Origin: Limimaricola sp. G21655-S1
GTDB taxonomy: Bacteria > Pseudomonadota > Alphaproteobacteria > Rhodobacterales > Rhodobacteraceae
Assembly: GCF_027213785.1 (NCBI RefSeq)
Contig: NZ_JAPWGO010000007.1
Coordinates: forward strand, 62,001 to 126,000
DNA length: 64,000 nt
Direction of reading: 5' to 3'
The notes beneath the pieces were generated by a model. The model made no database searches. It worked only from the letters and a program-made list of their open reading frames with translations, and was not told where the DNA came from. Positions 40,943 to 50,445 of this stretch are shown here, in pieces (position 1 is the first letter of the stretch; each line of letters opens with the position of its first letter). A program made the translations under genes and the position numbers.

Positions 40943-42373
40943 ATGAGTTCCCCCGATCCGACGCGACCCTTCCTGCGCGAGGGCGAGACCTGCTGGCGCA
41001 TCGCGCGGGCAGACCGGCTGGCCGTGATCGTCGATGCCGCCGATTACTTCGCGACGATCCGCGAGGTGGTGCGCCATGCCAAGCGCAGCGTGCTGTTCAT
41101 CGGCTGGGATTTCGACACGCGGATCGAGCTCGAACCCGATGCCGAGGTGGATGGTGTGCCCAACACGCTGGGCGCCTATCTCGAATGGGTGGTGGAGAAG
41201 ACGCCCGACCTGCAGGTGCATCTGCTGAAGTGGGATCTCGGCATCATCGAGACGCTGTCGCGCGGCTCGACACCGCTGGTTCTGGCCGATTGGATGACCA
41301 ATGAACGCATCCACATGAAGCTCGACCATGCCCACCCTTCCGGGGCCGCGCATCACCAGAAGATCGTGGTGATCGATGACGTGCTGGCCTTCTGCGGCGG
41401 CATCGACATCACCGCCAAGCGCTGGGACACCCGGTCGCATCCCGACGAGGACCCGCGCCGCAGGCGACCCACCTCGAAGCGTCATTACGGGCCGTGGCAC
41501 GATATCACCACCGCCGTCTCGGGCGACGCAGCGGCGGCGCTGGGCGATCTGGCACGCGAACGCTGGCACGCCGCCACGGGTGAGCAGTTGGAACCGCCCG
41601 GCCCCCAGGCGCCGATCTGGCCTTCGGGCCTCGCCCCCTTGGCCTCCGGCCAGCCGGCCGCCATCTCGCGTACCCTGCCCGCCTACAAGGATCGCGAGGA
41701 GGTGCGCGAGATCGAGGCGCTCTATCTCGAGGTGATCGGCCGCGCCGAAAAGACGCTCTACATCGAGAGTCAGTATTTCGCATCGCGCCGCATCGCGGAA
41801 GCCATGGCCGCGCGGCTGCGCGAGCCCGACGGTCCCGAGATCGTCGTGGTGAACCCGCACACGGCGCAGGGCTGGCTCGAGGAAAAAGCCATGGGCACGG
41901 CACGGGCGCGGCTGCTGCGACTGGTGCGCGATGCCGACCTGCACGATCGGTTCCGCCTCTACACCCCGGTGGCCGAAGCCGGCACGCATATCTATGTGCA
42001 TGCCAAGGTGGTGATCATGGACGACCGGCTTCTGCGCGTCGGCTCGTCGAACATGAACAACCGGTCCATGGGCTTCGACACCGAGTGCGACCTCTCGATC
42101 GAGGTCGAGGACAAGAGCGCGCCGGAACTGGGAGAAAGGATCGTCGGCCTGCGCAACGACCTCGTGGCCGAGCATCTGAACCGCGCCAATTCGGAGATCG
42201 AGGCGACACTCCGAGAAACAGGGTCGCTGGTGCGGACCATCGACCGGCTCCGCGGCGACGGGCGCAGCCTCGTACCGTTCGAGGCGCCGGACTTCTCCGA
42301 GATCGTGGAGGAAGAGTTGGCCGAAACCGATCTGCTCGACCCCGAAAGCACGGCACGATCCTGGACTGGCTGA
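40943..42373 (+). CDS. Phospholipase D-family protein
   Basis: This 476-residue protein has two HKD motifs: HHQKIVVIDDVLAFCGGID in the first half and HAKVVIMDDRLLRVGSSNMN in the second, as in PLD and cardiolipin-synthase-type enzymes. The upstream RSVLFIGWDFDTRIEL and downstream FDTECDLSIEV segments are typical of bacterial PLDs. There is no signal peptide. It hydrolyses or transfers phosphatidyl groups; the substrate is not known. The ATG at 40943 follows AGGAG. Confidence 0.9.
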   Translation: MSSPDPTRPFLREGETCWRIARADRLAVIVDAADYFATIREVVRHAKRSVLFIGWDFDTRIELEPDAEVDGVPNTLGAYLEWVVEKTPDLQVHLLKWDLGIIETLSRGSTPLVLADWMTNERIHMKLDHAHPSGAAHHQKIVVIDDVLAFCGGIDITAKRWDTRSHPDEDPRRRRPTSKRHYGPWHDITTAVSGDAAAALGDLARERWHAATGEQLEPPGPQAPIWPSGLAPLASGQPAAISRTLPAYKDREEVREIEALYLEVIGRAEKTLYIESQYFASRRIAEAMAARLREPDGPEIVVVNPHTAQGWLEEKAMGTARARLLRLVRDADLHDRFRLYTPVAEAGTHIYVHAKVVIMDDRLLRVGSSNMNNRSMGFDTECDLSIEVEDKSAPELGERIVGLRNDLVAEHLNRANSEIEATLRETGSLVRTIDRLRGDGRSLVPFEAPDFSEIVEEELAETDLLDPESTARSWTG

Positions 42374-42393
42374 CCGCCGCTGATCGGGCAATG

Positions 42394-42425
42394 AAAAAAG
42401 GCTGGCGCCCGGTTGCGCCAGCCTT
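42394..42425 (-). terminator. Terminator downstream of the YghU-type gene
   Basis: A 9-bp stem (GGCTGGCGC with GCGCCAGCC) around a six-base loop is followed on the minus strand by six Ts. It lies 25 bp after the YghU-type gene stop and between two convergent genes. Confidence 0.88.
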
Positions 42426-42447
42426 CGCATCTACGGGCTGAACCGGC

Positions 42448-43314
42448 TCAGCCGCCGATCTTGTCCTGCGTTCTGGTCTCGAAATCCTCGGCCGAATGCC
42501 GCTCGTGCAGCTGCAACGCCGGATCGCCGAATGCACGGTTGACCATGCGGCCCCGTTGCACCGCCGGGCGAGCGTCGATCGCCTTGGCCCAGCGCATCAC
42601 ATGCGTGTAGCTCTCCACGTCGAGGAACTCGGCCGCGTCATAGAGACGTCCCAGAACCAGCTGCCCGTACCACGACCAGATCGCCATGTCGGCGATCGAG
42701 TATTCGCCAGCCATGTACTCGGCCTCGGCCAAGTGCCGGTCGAGCACGTCGAGCTGGCGCTTGGTCTCCATGGCAAAGCGGTTGATCGGGTATTCGAACT
42801 TCTCGGGCGCATAGGCATAGAAATGGCCGAAGCCGCCGCCCAGATAGGGCGCGCTGCCCATCTGCCAGAAAAGCCAGCTCAGCGCCTCGGTGCGCTGACC
42901 GGGATCTTTCGGCAGGAAGGCACCGAACTTCTCGGCCAGATGCAGCAGGATCGCCCCGGATTCGAACACCCGCTGCGGCTTGTCGCCGCTCAGGTCGAGC
43001 AGGGCCGGGATCTTGGAATTCGGGTTGATCTCCACGAATCCCGAGCCGAACTGGTCCCCGTCACCGATCCGGATTAGCCAGGCATCGTATTCGGCGCCGG
43101 AATGGCCGGCCTCGAGCAGTTCCTCGAACAGCACCGTGACCTTCACCCCGTTGGGTGTGGCCATGGAGTAGAGCTGGAACGGATGCTCGCCGCGCGGCAG
43201 TTCGGCATCATGGGTCGCCCCGGCGACGGGGCGATTGGTCTTGGCGAACTGGCCGCCATTCTCCGCGTCCCAGGTCCAGACCTTGGGCGGGGTATAGTCG
43301 TTGAGATCCTTCAT
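42448..43314 (-). CDS. yghU: Glutathione-dependent disulfide-bond oxidoreductase (YghU type)
   Basis: This 288-residue glutathione transferase-fold protein has the same length as E. coli YghU. It starts MKDLNDYTPPKVWTWDAENG and has the thioredoxin-like domain at about 45-130 (SMATPNGVKVTVLFEELLEA, INPNSKIPALLD, RVFESGAILLHLAEKFG) and a helical C-terminal domain. YghU reduces small disulfides with two bound glutathiones. The ATG at 43312-43314 matches the family start. Confidence 0.94.
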   Translation of the reverse strand: MKDLNDYTPPKVWTWDAENGGQFAKTNRPVAGATHDAELPRGEHPFQLYSMATPNGVKVTVLFEELLEAGHSGAEYDAWLIRIGDGDQFGSGFVEINPNSKIPALLDLSGDKPQRVFESGAILLHLAEKFGAFLPKDPGQRTEALSWLFWQMGSAPYLGGGFGHFYAYAPEKFEYPINRFAMETKRQLDVLDRHLAEAEYMAGEYSIADMAIWSWYGQLVLGRLYDAAEFLDVESYTHVMRWAKAIDARPAVQRGRMVNRAFGDPALQLHERHSAEDFETRTQDKIGG

Positions 43315-43567
43315 CGGGCGTCCTGTCGGTTTGTCCGGATTGATGACTGAAATGCGGCCCCAGCCCGGATCTGTCGAGGGGAGTGCCGCGCACAAGTCGG
43401 TGCGCCCTATCGCACGACACGCCGATCAGCCTGCAATCATGGCATTTCACTGCCCCGGTTTCCCGCCAAAACGGAACAATCCAGCCGAATTTCCCCTACC
43501 CCGGTGGCAATTCTCCGCTAGTTCCGTCATAAGGCGCCTTTCGAAACAGCTAGGAGAACGCTCCCAC

Positions 43568-45076
43568 GTGACCGATAGAAACCTGCCTTCCCTCGGACTG
43601 GCGCTGCTGCCGGTCGTGCTGACGCTGGGCCTGTTGGCCCTGCAGCTCTTCTATTTCGGCGACTTCACGCCGCATATCCCGCTGGTGATCGGCCTCGCCA
43701 TCACCGGCCTTCTGGGCGTGATGCGCGGCCAGAAATGGACCGATATCCGCGAAGGCGTGTTCCACGTCATCCACGTCTCCCTTCCCTCGCTTTCCGTTCT
43801 GATCGTGGTCGGCATGATCATCGGCGTCTGGATCGCCTCGGGCACCGTGCCGACGCTGATCTATTACGGCCTGACCCTTCTGAACCCCTCGATCTTCCTT
43901 GCCGCCGCGATGATCCTCTGTGCGGTCGTCTCGCTGTCGCTGGGCACGTCCTGGGGCACCGTCGGCACCATCGGCGTCGCGCTGATGGGCATCGGCGCGG
44001 GCTTCGGCATCCCGATGTACTGGACCGCGGGCGCGATCGTTTCGGGCGCCTTCTTCGGCGACAAGATCTCGCCGCTGTCGGACACCACCAACCTCGCTCC
44101 CGCCGTCACCGGCGTGAACATCTTCGACCACATCCAGAACATGCTGCCGACCACCGTACCCGCGATGCTGATCGCGCTGGGCGTCTACATCGTGGCGGGT
44201 TACGGCCTGATCGAACCGGCCGACACCTCGCTCGAGGCGATCACCCAGATCACCGCGCGGCTGGAGCAGGACTTCGCCCTCGGGCTGATCCCGCTGACCC
44301 CGGCATTGCTGGTCATCGGCCTCGCACTGTTCCGCCAGCCGCCGTTGCCCTCGCTCTTCGCGGGCGTGCTGCTGGGCGGTATCATCGCCATGTTCCAGCA
44401 GGGCGTCGGCCTGCATGACGTGTTCACCTACGCGCAATCGGGCTACTCGATCGAGACCGGCATCGCCGACATCGACGCGCTGCTGAACAAGGGCGGCATC
44501 CAGTCAATGATGTGGACCATCTCGCTGATGCTGATCGCTCTGGGCTTCGGCGGCGCGCTGGAGCGTACCGGCTGCCTCGAAGCGATCATCCTCGCCATCG
44601 TCAACCGGGTGAAGAGCTTCGCCGCGGTGCAGTCCTCGGCCATCGTCACCTCCTTCGCCACCAACGTCGTCGCGGGCGACCCCTATATCTCGATCGCCCT
44701 GCCGGGCCGGATGTATGCCCCGCTTTATCGCGGCATGGGCTACTCCACGCTCAACCTGAGCCGCGCCACCGAGGAAGGCGGCACGCTGATGAGCCCGCTG
44801 ATTCCGTGGAACGCCGGCGGTGCCTTCGTGATCACCGCGCTGGGCCTCGGCATCATGGACGGCAACATGGAGAACCTGCTCTACATCCCGCTGGCCTTCG
44901 CCTGCTGGACCGCGCCGGTGATCGGTATCTTCTACGCCGTCACCGGGTTCTTCTCGCCGAAGGCGTCGGAGAAGGACCGCGCCAACTGGGCACGCGACAA
45001 CGAGGACATCATGGACCTGTCGGAGCATGACCACCTCGGCGATCCCGGCCCGGCCAAGGAGGCCATGCCGGTCTGA
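43568..45076 (+). CDS. nhaC: Na+/H+ antiporter NhaC
   Basis: This 502-residue inner-membrane protein has about 12 helices and family segments LGTSWGTVGTIGVALMGIG, GAFFGDKISPLSDTTNLAPA and NVVAGDPYISIALPGRMYAP. It exports Na+ in exchange for H+. The start is a GTG at 43568-43570 behind AGGAG (about 11-base spacing), because earlier frames run into non-coding sequence antisense to the YghU-type gene. A terminator follows at 45109-45138. Confidence 0.93.
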   Translation: MTDRNLPSLGLALLPVVLTLGLLALQLFYFGDFTPHIPLVIGLAITGLLGVMRGQKWTDIREGVFHVIHVSLPSLSVLIVVGMIIGVWIASGTVPTLIYYGLTLLNPSIFLAAAMILCAVVSLSLGTSWGTVGTIGVALMGIGAGFGIPMYWTAGAIVSGAFFGDKISPLSDTTNLAPAVTGVNIFDHIQNMLPTTVPAMLIALGVYIVAGYGLIEPADTSLEAITQITARLEQDFALGLIPLTPALLVIGLALFRQPPLPSLFAGVLLGGIIAMFQQGVGLHDVFTYAQSGYSIETGIADIDALLNKGGIQSMMWTISLMLIALGFGGALERTGCLEAIILAIVNRVKSFAAVQSSAIVTSFATNVVAGDPYISIALPGRMYAPLYRGMGYSTLNLSRATEEGGTLMSPLIPWNAGGAFVITALGLGIMDGNMENLLYIPLAFACWTAPVIGIFYAVTGFFSPKASEKDRANWARDNEDIMDLSEHDHLGDPGPAKEAMPV

Positions 45077-45108
45077 TCCAAGGCTCCGAGCCGCAAGTCA
45101 TGCGACGG

Positions 45109-45138
45109 AACGCCCCGCCCTCACCGGCGGGGCGTTTC
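45109..45138 (+). terminator. Terminator after nhaC
   Basis: An 11-bp stem (AACGCCCCGCC with GGCGGGGCGTT) around a six-base loop ends in a short T-run, about 33 bp after the nhaC stop. Confidence 0.75.
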
Positions 45139-45208
45139 GCGTCTCACGGGTTGGATCGCGATGGGTTCTGCCTATGTCGGAAACAGACCTCATGCGAAAG
45201 GACATCAC

Positions 45209-45478
45209 ATGGCCGGAGGCTGGGCCCGCGACGGTGCGGTGGAAGAGCAGATCGAAGCCTCGATCAATGACGAGCTGAAGCGCATGCAGGCGCGGCGTGG
45301 CCCCTCAGGCGAAAGCCGCACCCATTGCGCCGAATGCGAGGAGGAGATCCCCGAAAGGCGGCGCGCGGCGATCCCGGGGGTCAAGCTTTGCGTCGATTGC
45401 CAGCAGGGGCGCGACAGCCGCCCGGAGGCGCGGGGCGGCATCAACCGGCGCGGCTCCAAGGACAGCCAGCTGCGCTGA
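45209..45478 (+). CDS. DksA/TraR-type C4 zinc-finger protein
   Basis: This 89-residue protein has the four-cysteine finger HCAECEEEIPERRRAAIPGV followed by KLCVDCQ, as in small DksA/TraR/YbiI proteins. It has a basic tail, and the long coiled-coil of full DksA is missing. Such proteins may bind RNA polymerase or be housekeeping zinc proteins; the role here is unknown. AAAGGA precedes the ATG at 45209. Confidence 0.88.
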   Translation: MAGGWARDGAVEEQIEASINDELKRMQARRGPSGESRTHCAECEEEIPERRRAAIPGVKLCVDCQQGRDSRPEARGGINRRGSKDSQLR

Positions 45479-45536
45479 TTTCCGGTGCCGGGTCTGCGAA
45501 TTCGAATGAGGATCGAGCAACGCGCCGGCGTGTCTC

Positions 45537-46601
45537 TCAGACCGCGCCGCCCACATCGTCCGGCGCCACCGCGCTGGCCTTGACGATGGCCCAGACCCGT
45601 TGGCCAGGCTCCAGCCTAAGTGCGCGAGCCGAGCGGCGGGTGACCCGGGCAAGCAGCCTGTCCGCACCGCATAGCAGCCCCACCGCCGCGCCCTCCGGCC
45701 CCTCGTCGACGGCCGTCACCTCGGCGGGCAGGATATTCAACGCGCTCAGCCCCTGCGGCTTTTCGCGCGCGAGGATCACGTCCTGTGCCGAGATCCTGAG
45801 ACGAAGATGCGTGCCGAGCCGCCCCAGCCGCCCCGGCAGCACGATCCGCCCGCCCGACAGCGCCAGTTCGGTCAGGCCGTCGATCCGGTCCAGCCCCGCG
45901 ATGCGCGCGCGCACCACCGCACCCGCCTCCTGCGCACCGATCATGCCCACGGCGGCCGGATCGGAAAGTACCTCGCCCACCGCGCCGACCCGGCGCACGC
46001 CACCCGCCTCCATCACCACCACCGTGGTGGCGAGCCGCGCGACCTCGGAGGCGGCGTGGCTGACATAGAGGATCGGCAGCCCGGCCTCGTCGCGCAGCCG
46101 CTCCAGCCACGGCAGGATCTCCGCCTTGCGCTCGGCATCGAGCGCCGAAAGCGGCTCGTCCATCAGCAACAGGCGCGGATCCGACATCAGCGCCCGTCCG
46201 ATCGCCACGCGCTGCCGCTCGCCTCCCGACAGCGCGGCGGGGCGGCGATCGAGCAGCGTATCCAGCCCCAGCAGGTCGATCACCCTGTCGCGGTCGTGGC
46301 GGCCGCCATAGGCGAGGTTCTTCGCCACGCTCATATGCGGAAACAGCCGCGCATCCTGAAAGACATAACCGACGCGCCGACGGTGCACGGGGATGTCGAT
46401 GCGCGCGGCCCCGTCAAAGAGTACCGCCCCGTCCACCTCGATCCGCCCCGCCTCGGGACGCAGAAGCCCCGCCACGGCGTTGATCAGGCTGGTCTTGCCC
46501 GAGCCCGATTTTCCGAACAGCGCGATGACGCCGGGCGGTGCCTCGAAGCCTGCGTCGAGATCGAAGGCACCGAGGCGCTTTTTCACGTGAATCGCGATCA
46601 T
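45537..46601 (-). CDS. modC: Molybdate ABC transporter ATP-binding protein ModC
   Basis: This 354-residue ATPase has Walker A GKSGSGKTS, signature LSGGERQRV, Walker B LLLMDEPLSALD and an H-loop YVSHAASEV. A C-terminal TOBE/Mop-like domain (about residues 285-354: SALNILPAEVTAVDEG) binds molybdate in the family. It powers molybdate uptake with ModB and ModA. Its ATG overlaps the modB stop by four bases. No ModE regulator or Moco riboswitch is seen nearby. Confidence 0.94.
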   Translation of the reverse strand: MIAIHVKKRLGAFDLDAGFEAPPGVIALFGKSGSGKTSLINAVAGLLRPEAGRIEVDGAVLFDGAARIDIPVHRRRVGYVFQDARLFPHMSVAKNLAYGGRHDRDRVIDLLGLDTLLDRRPAALSGGERQRVAIGRALMSDPRLLLMDEPLSALDAERKAEILPWLERLRDEAGLPILYVSHAASEVARLATTVVVMEAGGVRRVGAVGEVLSDPAAVGMIGAQEAGAVVRARIAGLDRIDGLTELALSGGRIVLPGRLGRLGTHLRLRISAQDVILAREKPQGLSALNILPAEVTAVDEGPEGAAVGLLCGADRLLARVTRRSARALRLEPGQRVWAIVKASAVAPDDVGGAV

Positions 46602-47290
46602 GCCGCGACCCGCCGCGCGATCCGCCGCGACAACCATTCGGATGCCAGCAGCGCGCCCATGGCCAGCGCCACCGACACCGCGACCAGCCGCAGCGCCGCG
46701 CCCTCGCCGCCCGGCATCTGCAGGAAGGCATAGATCGCGGTCGGGATGGTCCGGGTCTCGCCGGGAATGTTTGAGACGAAGGTGATCGTCGCGCCGAATT
46801 CGCCCATCGCCTTGGCAAAGGCGAGGATCGCGCCCGCCACCACGCCCGGCAGCGCTAGCGGCAGCGTCACCGTGGCAAAGACCCTGAGCCGCGAGGCTCC
46901 GAGCGTCGCCGCCGCCGCTTCGAGCCCCGGATCGACCGCCTCGAAGGCAAGCCGCATCGGCCGCACCATGAGGGGGAACGCCATGATCGCGGCGGCCAGC
47001 GCCGCGCCGGTCCAGCTGAAGGCGAAGGATATTCCAAACGGTTCGAGCAGCGACCCCAGCGGGCCCTGCCGCGAGAAGGCGATCAGCAGCAGGTAGCCCG
47101 TCACCACAGGCGGCAGGATCAGCGGCAGGTGCACCAGCCCGTTGAGCAATTGCCGCCCCGGAAATCGACCCTTGGCCAGCGCCAGCGCGCAGATCAACCC
47201 CAGCGGCAGGCTCGCGGCGACGGCGCTGGCCGAAACCTTGAGCGACAGGCGCACCGCCTGCCATTCCTCTGGCCCGAGCCAGTCGGTCAT
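46598..47290 (-). CDS. modB: Molybdate ABC transporter permease ModB
   Basis: This 230-residue permease has five to six helices and the EAA-type cytoplasmic loop EAAAATLGASRLRVFATVTL that contacts ModC. A run of residues LARALGEFGAT-like (FAKAMGEFGATITFV) is conserved in ModB. Its start overlaps the modA stop (ATGA), so modABC is a tightly coupled operon. Confidence 0.94.
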   Translation of the reverse strand: MTDWLGPEEWQAVRLSLKVSASAVAASLPLGLICALALAKGRFPGRQLLNGLVHLPLILPPVVTGYLLLIAFSRQGPLGSLLEPFGISFAFSWTGAALAAAIMAFPLMVRPMRLAFEAVDPGLEAAAATLGASRLRVFATVTLPLALPGVVAGAILAFAKAMGEFGATITFVSNIPGETRTIPTAIYAFLQMPGGEGAALRLVAVSVALAMGALLASEWLSRRIARRVAA

Positions 47291-48066
47291 TGAGAAACCT
47301 TCTCGTCAGGTTGAGACGTCCGGGGTATGGAGAACCCCGCCGCCTCGAAGGTCGCGGCCGCCTCCGCGCCGGAGAGGAAATCGAGAAATGCCGCCGCAGC
47401 GGGATCGGCATCCGCGACGAGCGCCGCGGGGTAACGGATCGGCGGATGGCTATCCGCGGGAAACCGGCCCAAGACCGTTACGCGCGGCTCCTCGATGGCA
47501 TCGGTGCCATAGACGATGCCGATCGGCGCGGCACCGCTGGCAACGAGAGCCAGCGCCGCGCGCACGTTCTCGGATTGCGCGACCCGGGCCTCCACCTCCG
47601 CCCAGAGACCAAGGCTTTCCAGCGCGGCGCGGCCATACTGGCCGGCGGGCACGGCATCGACCAGAGCCATGGCGAGGCGGCCAGAGCCCAGCATCGTGAC
47701 GAGGTCGAGATCGGGGTCGATATCGACCGGGACAGCCTGCGGATCGGCAGCGATCAGGACGAGGTCGTTGCCCAGAAGGTCGCGGCGGCTGCCCGGCTCG
47801 ATCAGGGCGGCGCCTTCGAGATCGTCCATCCACTCCGCGCTGGCCGAGATGAAGATATCCGCCGGCGCGCCCGCCGCGATCTGCCGTGCGAGGGCCGAAC
47901 TCCCTGCATAGGAGACCGTCACCTCCGAACCGCCCTGCTCTTCCCAAGCCGCGACCACCCGGTCCAGCGGGCCTCCGAGGCTCGCCGCCGCGAAAACCAG
48001 CAGGTCGGCCCGCGCGGCACCGGGCAGCGCCAGAAACAGCGCCGCGATCAGGGGTCTCAACAGCAT
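47287..48066 (-). CDS. modA: Molybdate-binding periplasmic protein ModA
   Basis: This 259-residue protein has a Sec signal peptide (MLLRPLIAALFLALPGAARA, cleaved after about residue 20). A type II binding-protein fold follows with LLVFAAASLGGPLDRVV and VSYAGSSALARQIAAGAPAD, the oxyanion-binding loops of ModA. It captures molybdate or tungstate in the periplasm. Of two adjacent ATGs (48069, 48066) the second has better spacing to GAGG. It is the first gene of modABC. Confidence 0.93.
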   Translation of the reverse strand: MLLRPLIAALFLALPGAARADLLVFAAASLGGPLDRVVAAWEEQGGSEVTVSYAGSSALARQIAAGAPADIFISASAEWMDDLEGAALIEPGSRRDLLGNDLVLIAADPQAVPVDIDPDLDLVTMLGSGRLAMALVDAVPAGQYGRAALESLGLWAEVEARVAQSENVRAALALVASGAAPIGIVYGTDAIEEPRVTVLGRFPADSHPPIRYPAALVADADPAAAAFLDFLSGAEAAATFEAAGFSIPRTSQPDEKVSQ

Positions 48067-48128
48067 CATCCACCTCGTGTCTCGACCTCCCTCTCGCATC
48101 CCGTGGCCCCGCCCCGCAAGAGCACGCC

Positions 48129-49253
48129 TCACACCCAGGCCAGGAGCCGTGCCTCGAGCGTCGCGACACGGTCCCGAAACCCGCCCGGGATCTCGCCCGG
48201 GCGCGGCGGATCGAGCAGCGTCGTGAGCCAGCTTTCGGGTGGGGAGACCGCCCGCCTCTGCTTGTGCCACTCCAGCCCCCGCAGCACCGCCTGCGCGGGC
48301 ACCGGCAGGCGATCGGGAATCTCGCGGCCAGCCAGCACCGCCCACGCGGCGGTCCAGAGACGCCCGACGCTCCAGGGGTTGTAGCCGCCGCCGCCCAGCA
48401 GAAGAAACCGCGGAGCGAGCGGCAGCAAGGCCCGCAGTACTCCGAGATGCGCGTGCCCCGACATGGCGAGCCGCGATTGCGGATCCTCGAGCAACGCATC
48501 GGCACCGCATTGCAGCACGATGGCATCGGGGCGAAACATCGCGACGGCGGGCAGGATCACGCGATCGCGCGCCACTGCCATGACATCGTCGCCCGCGCCG
48601 CTGGGGAGCGGCAGGTTGAAGACCTGGCCCGCCCCCTCGTCCTCGACCGCGCCGGTACGGGGCCAGCGGTTCTCTTCATGGGTCGAGACGATCAGCGTGT
48701 CGGAGTCATGCGCGAAGCCCGCCTCGACCCCGTCGCAATGATGCGCGTCGATATCGACATAGGCGATGCGCCGGGCGCCATGCGCCCTGAGCGAGCCGAT
48801 CGCCAGAACCGGATCGTTGAGGTAGCAAAACCCGTTGGCCCGGTCGGGGAGGCCATGATGGGTGCCGCCGCCCGGCAGGTGCAACCGGCCGCCATGCCGC
48901 AGCAACTCGCCCGCCAGCAGTGCACCCCCGGCTCCCGTGGCGGGGCGGCGGAACATCTCCGCGAAGACCGGGTTCGCTGGGGTGCCGAGATGATGCTTGG
49001 CGCGGATCTCGGGCCCGACCTGTTGCGTCGCCTCGGCCGCGATCAACGCCGCGACGTATTCGGGCGTATGAAACCCGTGCAGTGCCGCCGGCCGGGCGCG
49101 CGGGCTCCGCAGATAGACATCGGGCGGCAGCCAGCCCAGCGCCCGGGCCAGATCCATGACCGTCGAGACGCGCGGCACCCGGAGCGGGTGCCACGCCCCG
49201 TAGCTCGAGCCGCGATAGATTTCGGATCCGATGAAACGTGCCGTGGCGGTCAT
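48129..49253 (-). CDS. Histone deacetylase/AcuC-family hydrolase
   Basis: This 374-residue enzyme has the arginase-deacetylase fold with LPGGGTHHGLPDRANGFCYL (tandem His), YVDIDAHHCDGVE (zinc-binding Asp/His) and LLLGGGGYNPWSVGRLW. AcuC-type members deacetylate acetyl-CoA synthetase; others act on acetylpolyamines. The exact substrate is unknown. The ATG at 49251-49253 is at the family start. It is upstream of modABC on the same strand but separated by 62 bp. Confidence 0.9.
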   Translation of the reverse strand: MTATARFIGSEIYRGSSYGAWHPLRVPRVSTVMDLARALGWLPPDVYLRSPRARPAALHGFHTPEYVAALIAAEATQQVGPEIRAKHHLGTPANPVFAEMFRRPATGAGGALLAGELLRHGGRLHLPGGGTHHGLPDRANGFCYLNDPVLAIGSLRAHGARRIAYVDIDAHHCDGVEAGFAHDSDTLIVSTHEENRWPRTGAVEDEGAGQVFNLPLPSGAGDDVMAVARDRVILPAVAMFRPDAIVLQCGADALLEDPQSRLAMSGHAHLGVLRALLPLAPRFLLLGGGGYNPWSVGRLWTAAWAVLAGREIPDRLPVPAQAVLRGLEWHKQRRAVSPPESWLTTLLDPPRPGEIPGGFRDRVATLEARLLAWV

Positions 49254-49391
49254 GCGGCCCTTTCGCTGCAACCTCTGCGGGACCCGACGCGAAGTCGCCG
49301 CCGCCCGCGTGGCAGATAGCACCGATTGCAGTCTTGCCAGCCCCGGCGCGGTCGTGGAACCTCGCCCGACAGGCGCGATCCCAGAGGCCCC

Positions 49392-49883
49392 ATGATTCAG
49401 CTTCCGCTCCGCGTCGCAAGGCGCCACCAGCGCCTCGGGCGCACCCAATTCGCCGCCCTGCCCTGGCGCATGGTGAACGACTCGTTGGAGATCTGCCTGA
49501 TCACCAGCCGGGGGCGTGGCCGCTGGATCCTGCCCAAGGGCTGGCCGATGGACCGTGCCACCCCCGCAGAGGCCGCGGCGCGGGAGGCGCGCGAGGAGGC
49601 CGGTCTCATCGGCCAGCCCGAGGATCGCTGCCTCGGCGTCTGGTCCTACGTGAAGGGCGGCGCCAAGACCGGCTCCCCGCATTTCGCGATGGTGTTCCCG
49701 GTGCATGTCACGCAGGTGCTCGGCGACTGGCCAGAGCGCGGCCAGAGGCGGCGCAAATGGTTTAGCCGCGAGCGCGCGGCGACCAAGCTCGACGCCCCCG
49801 AGCTGCGGCAGATGGTGCTGCTGTTCGACCCGGCGCCGCTGCGCCCGGTTGCGGCGCCGCCGCCACCCTTTGCAGGCTCGTGA
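49392..49883 (+). CDS. NUDIX hydrolase
   Basis: This 163-residue protein carries a NUDIX box GWPMDRATPAEAAAREAREE followed by AGL, matching GX5EX7REUXEEXGU except that the first Glu of the pattern is shifted by the insertion DRAT. It resembles diphosphoinositol-polyphosphate/dinucleoside-polyphosphate hydrolases (DIPP type; QRRRKWFSRERA). It is divergent from the deacetylase gene. Confidence 0.87.
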   Translation: MIQLPLRVARRHQRLGRTQFAALPWRMVNDSLEICLITSRGRGRWILPKGWPMDRATPAEAAAREAREEAGLIGQPEDRCLGVWSYVKGGAKTGSPHFAMVFPVHVTQVLGDWPERGQRRRKWFSRERAATKLDAPELRQMVLLFDPAPLRPVAAPPPPFAGS

Positions 49884-49952
49884 TCGGCCGCGCTTTGCAC
49901 CCGGCCCCGACAGCGCCTATCTGAAGCATATCCTCCACCGGGACCTGCGCCG

Positions 49953-50375
49953 ATGATCCGCTACGACCTCACCTGCAAGAACGGCCACGCCTTCGACAGC
50001 TGGTTCGCCTCCGCGAGCGCCTATGACGCCCTCGAACGCGCCGGACAGCTGTCCTGCGCGGTCTGCGGCGATGCGCGGGTCTCCAAGGCGCTGATGGCGC
50101 CGTCGGTGAGCGAGAACGCCAAGGCGCCCGCGCGTCGTCTCTCCGAGCCCGGCAACCCGCTGGAGCGGGCGATGGCCGAACTCAGGCGCAAGGTCGAAAG
50201 CAGTTCGGATTACGTCGGCGACGCCTTCGCGCGCGAGGCCCGTGCCATGCATGAAGGCAAGACGCCGGAGCGCGCGATCCACGGCGAAGCGCGGCTCGAC
50301 GAGGCGCGCCGGCTGATCGAGGACGGCATCCCCGTGGCTGCCCTGCCCTTCGCGCCGAAGCGCCGGACCAACTGA
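49953..50375 (+). CDS. DUF1178 family protein
   Basis: This 140-residue soluble protein begins MIRYDLTCKNGHAFDSWFAS and has a CxxC pair (LSCAVCGD), giving a zinc-ribbon-like N-terminus. A helical acidic/basic C-terminus (VGDAFAREARAMHEGKTPER) follows. These are the hallmarks of DUF1178, an uncharacterised alphaproteobacterial family. It lies 70 bp upstream of lysC on the same strand. Confidence 0.9.
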   Translation: MIRYDLTCKNGHAFDSWFASASAYDALERAGQLSCAVCGDARVSKALMAPSVSENAKAPARRLSEPGNPLERAMAELRRKVESSSDYVGDAFAREARAMHEGKTPERAIHGEARLDEARRLIEDGIPVAALPFAPKRRTN

Positions 50376-50445
50376 GGCGCGGTCGCGCATTGCCCTCGCG
50401 TCGCCCGGCCGCTATGGAGGCGCCGGAATCTGCGCGAGGAGAGCC

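Noticed and set aside
45537-48066. Expected Moco riboswitch or ModE site for the mod operon
   Set aside because: No conserved Moco RNA pattern or clear ModE palindrome could be seen upstream of modA, so none is annotated.
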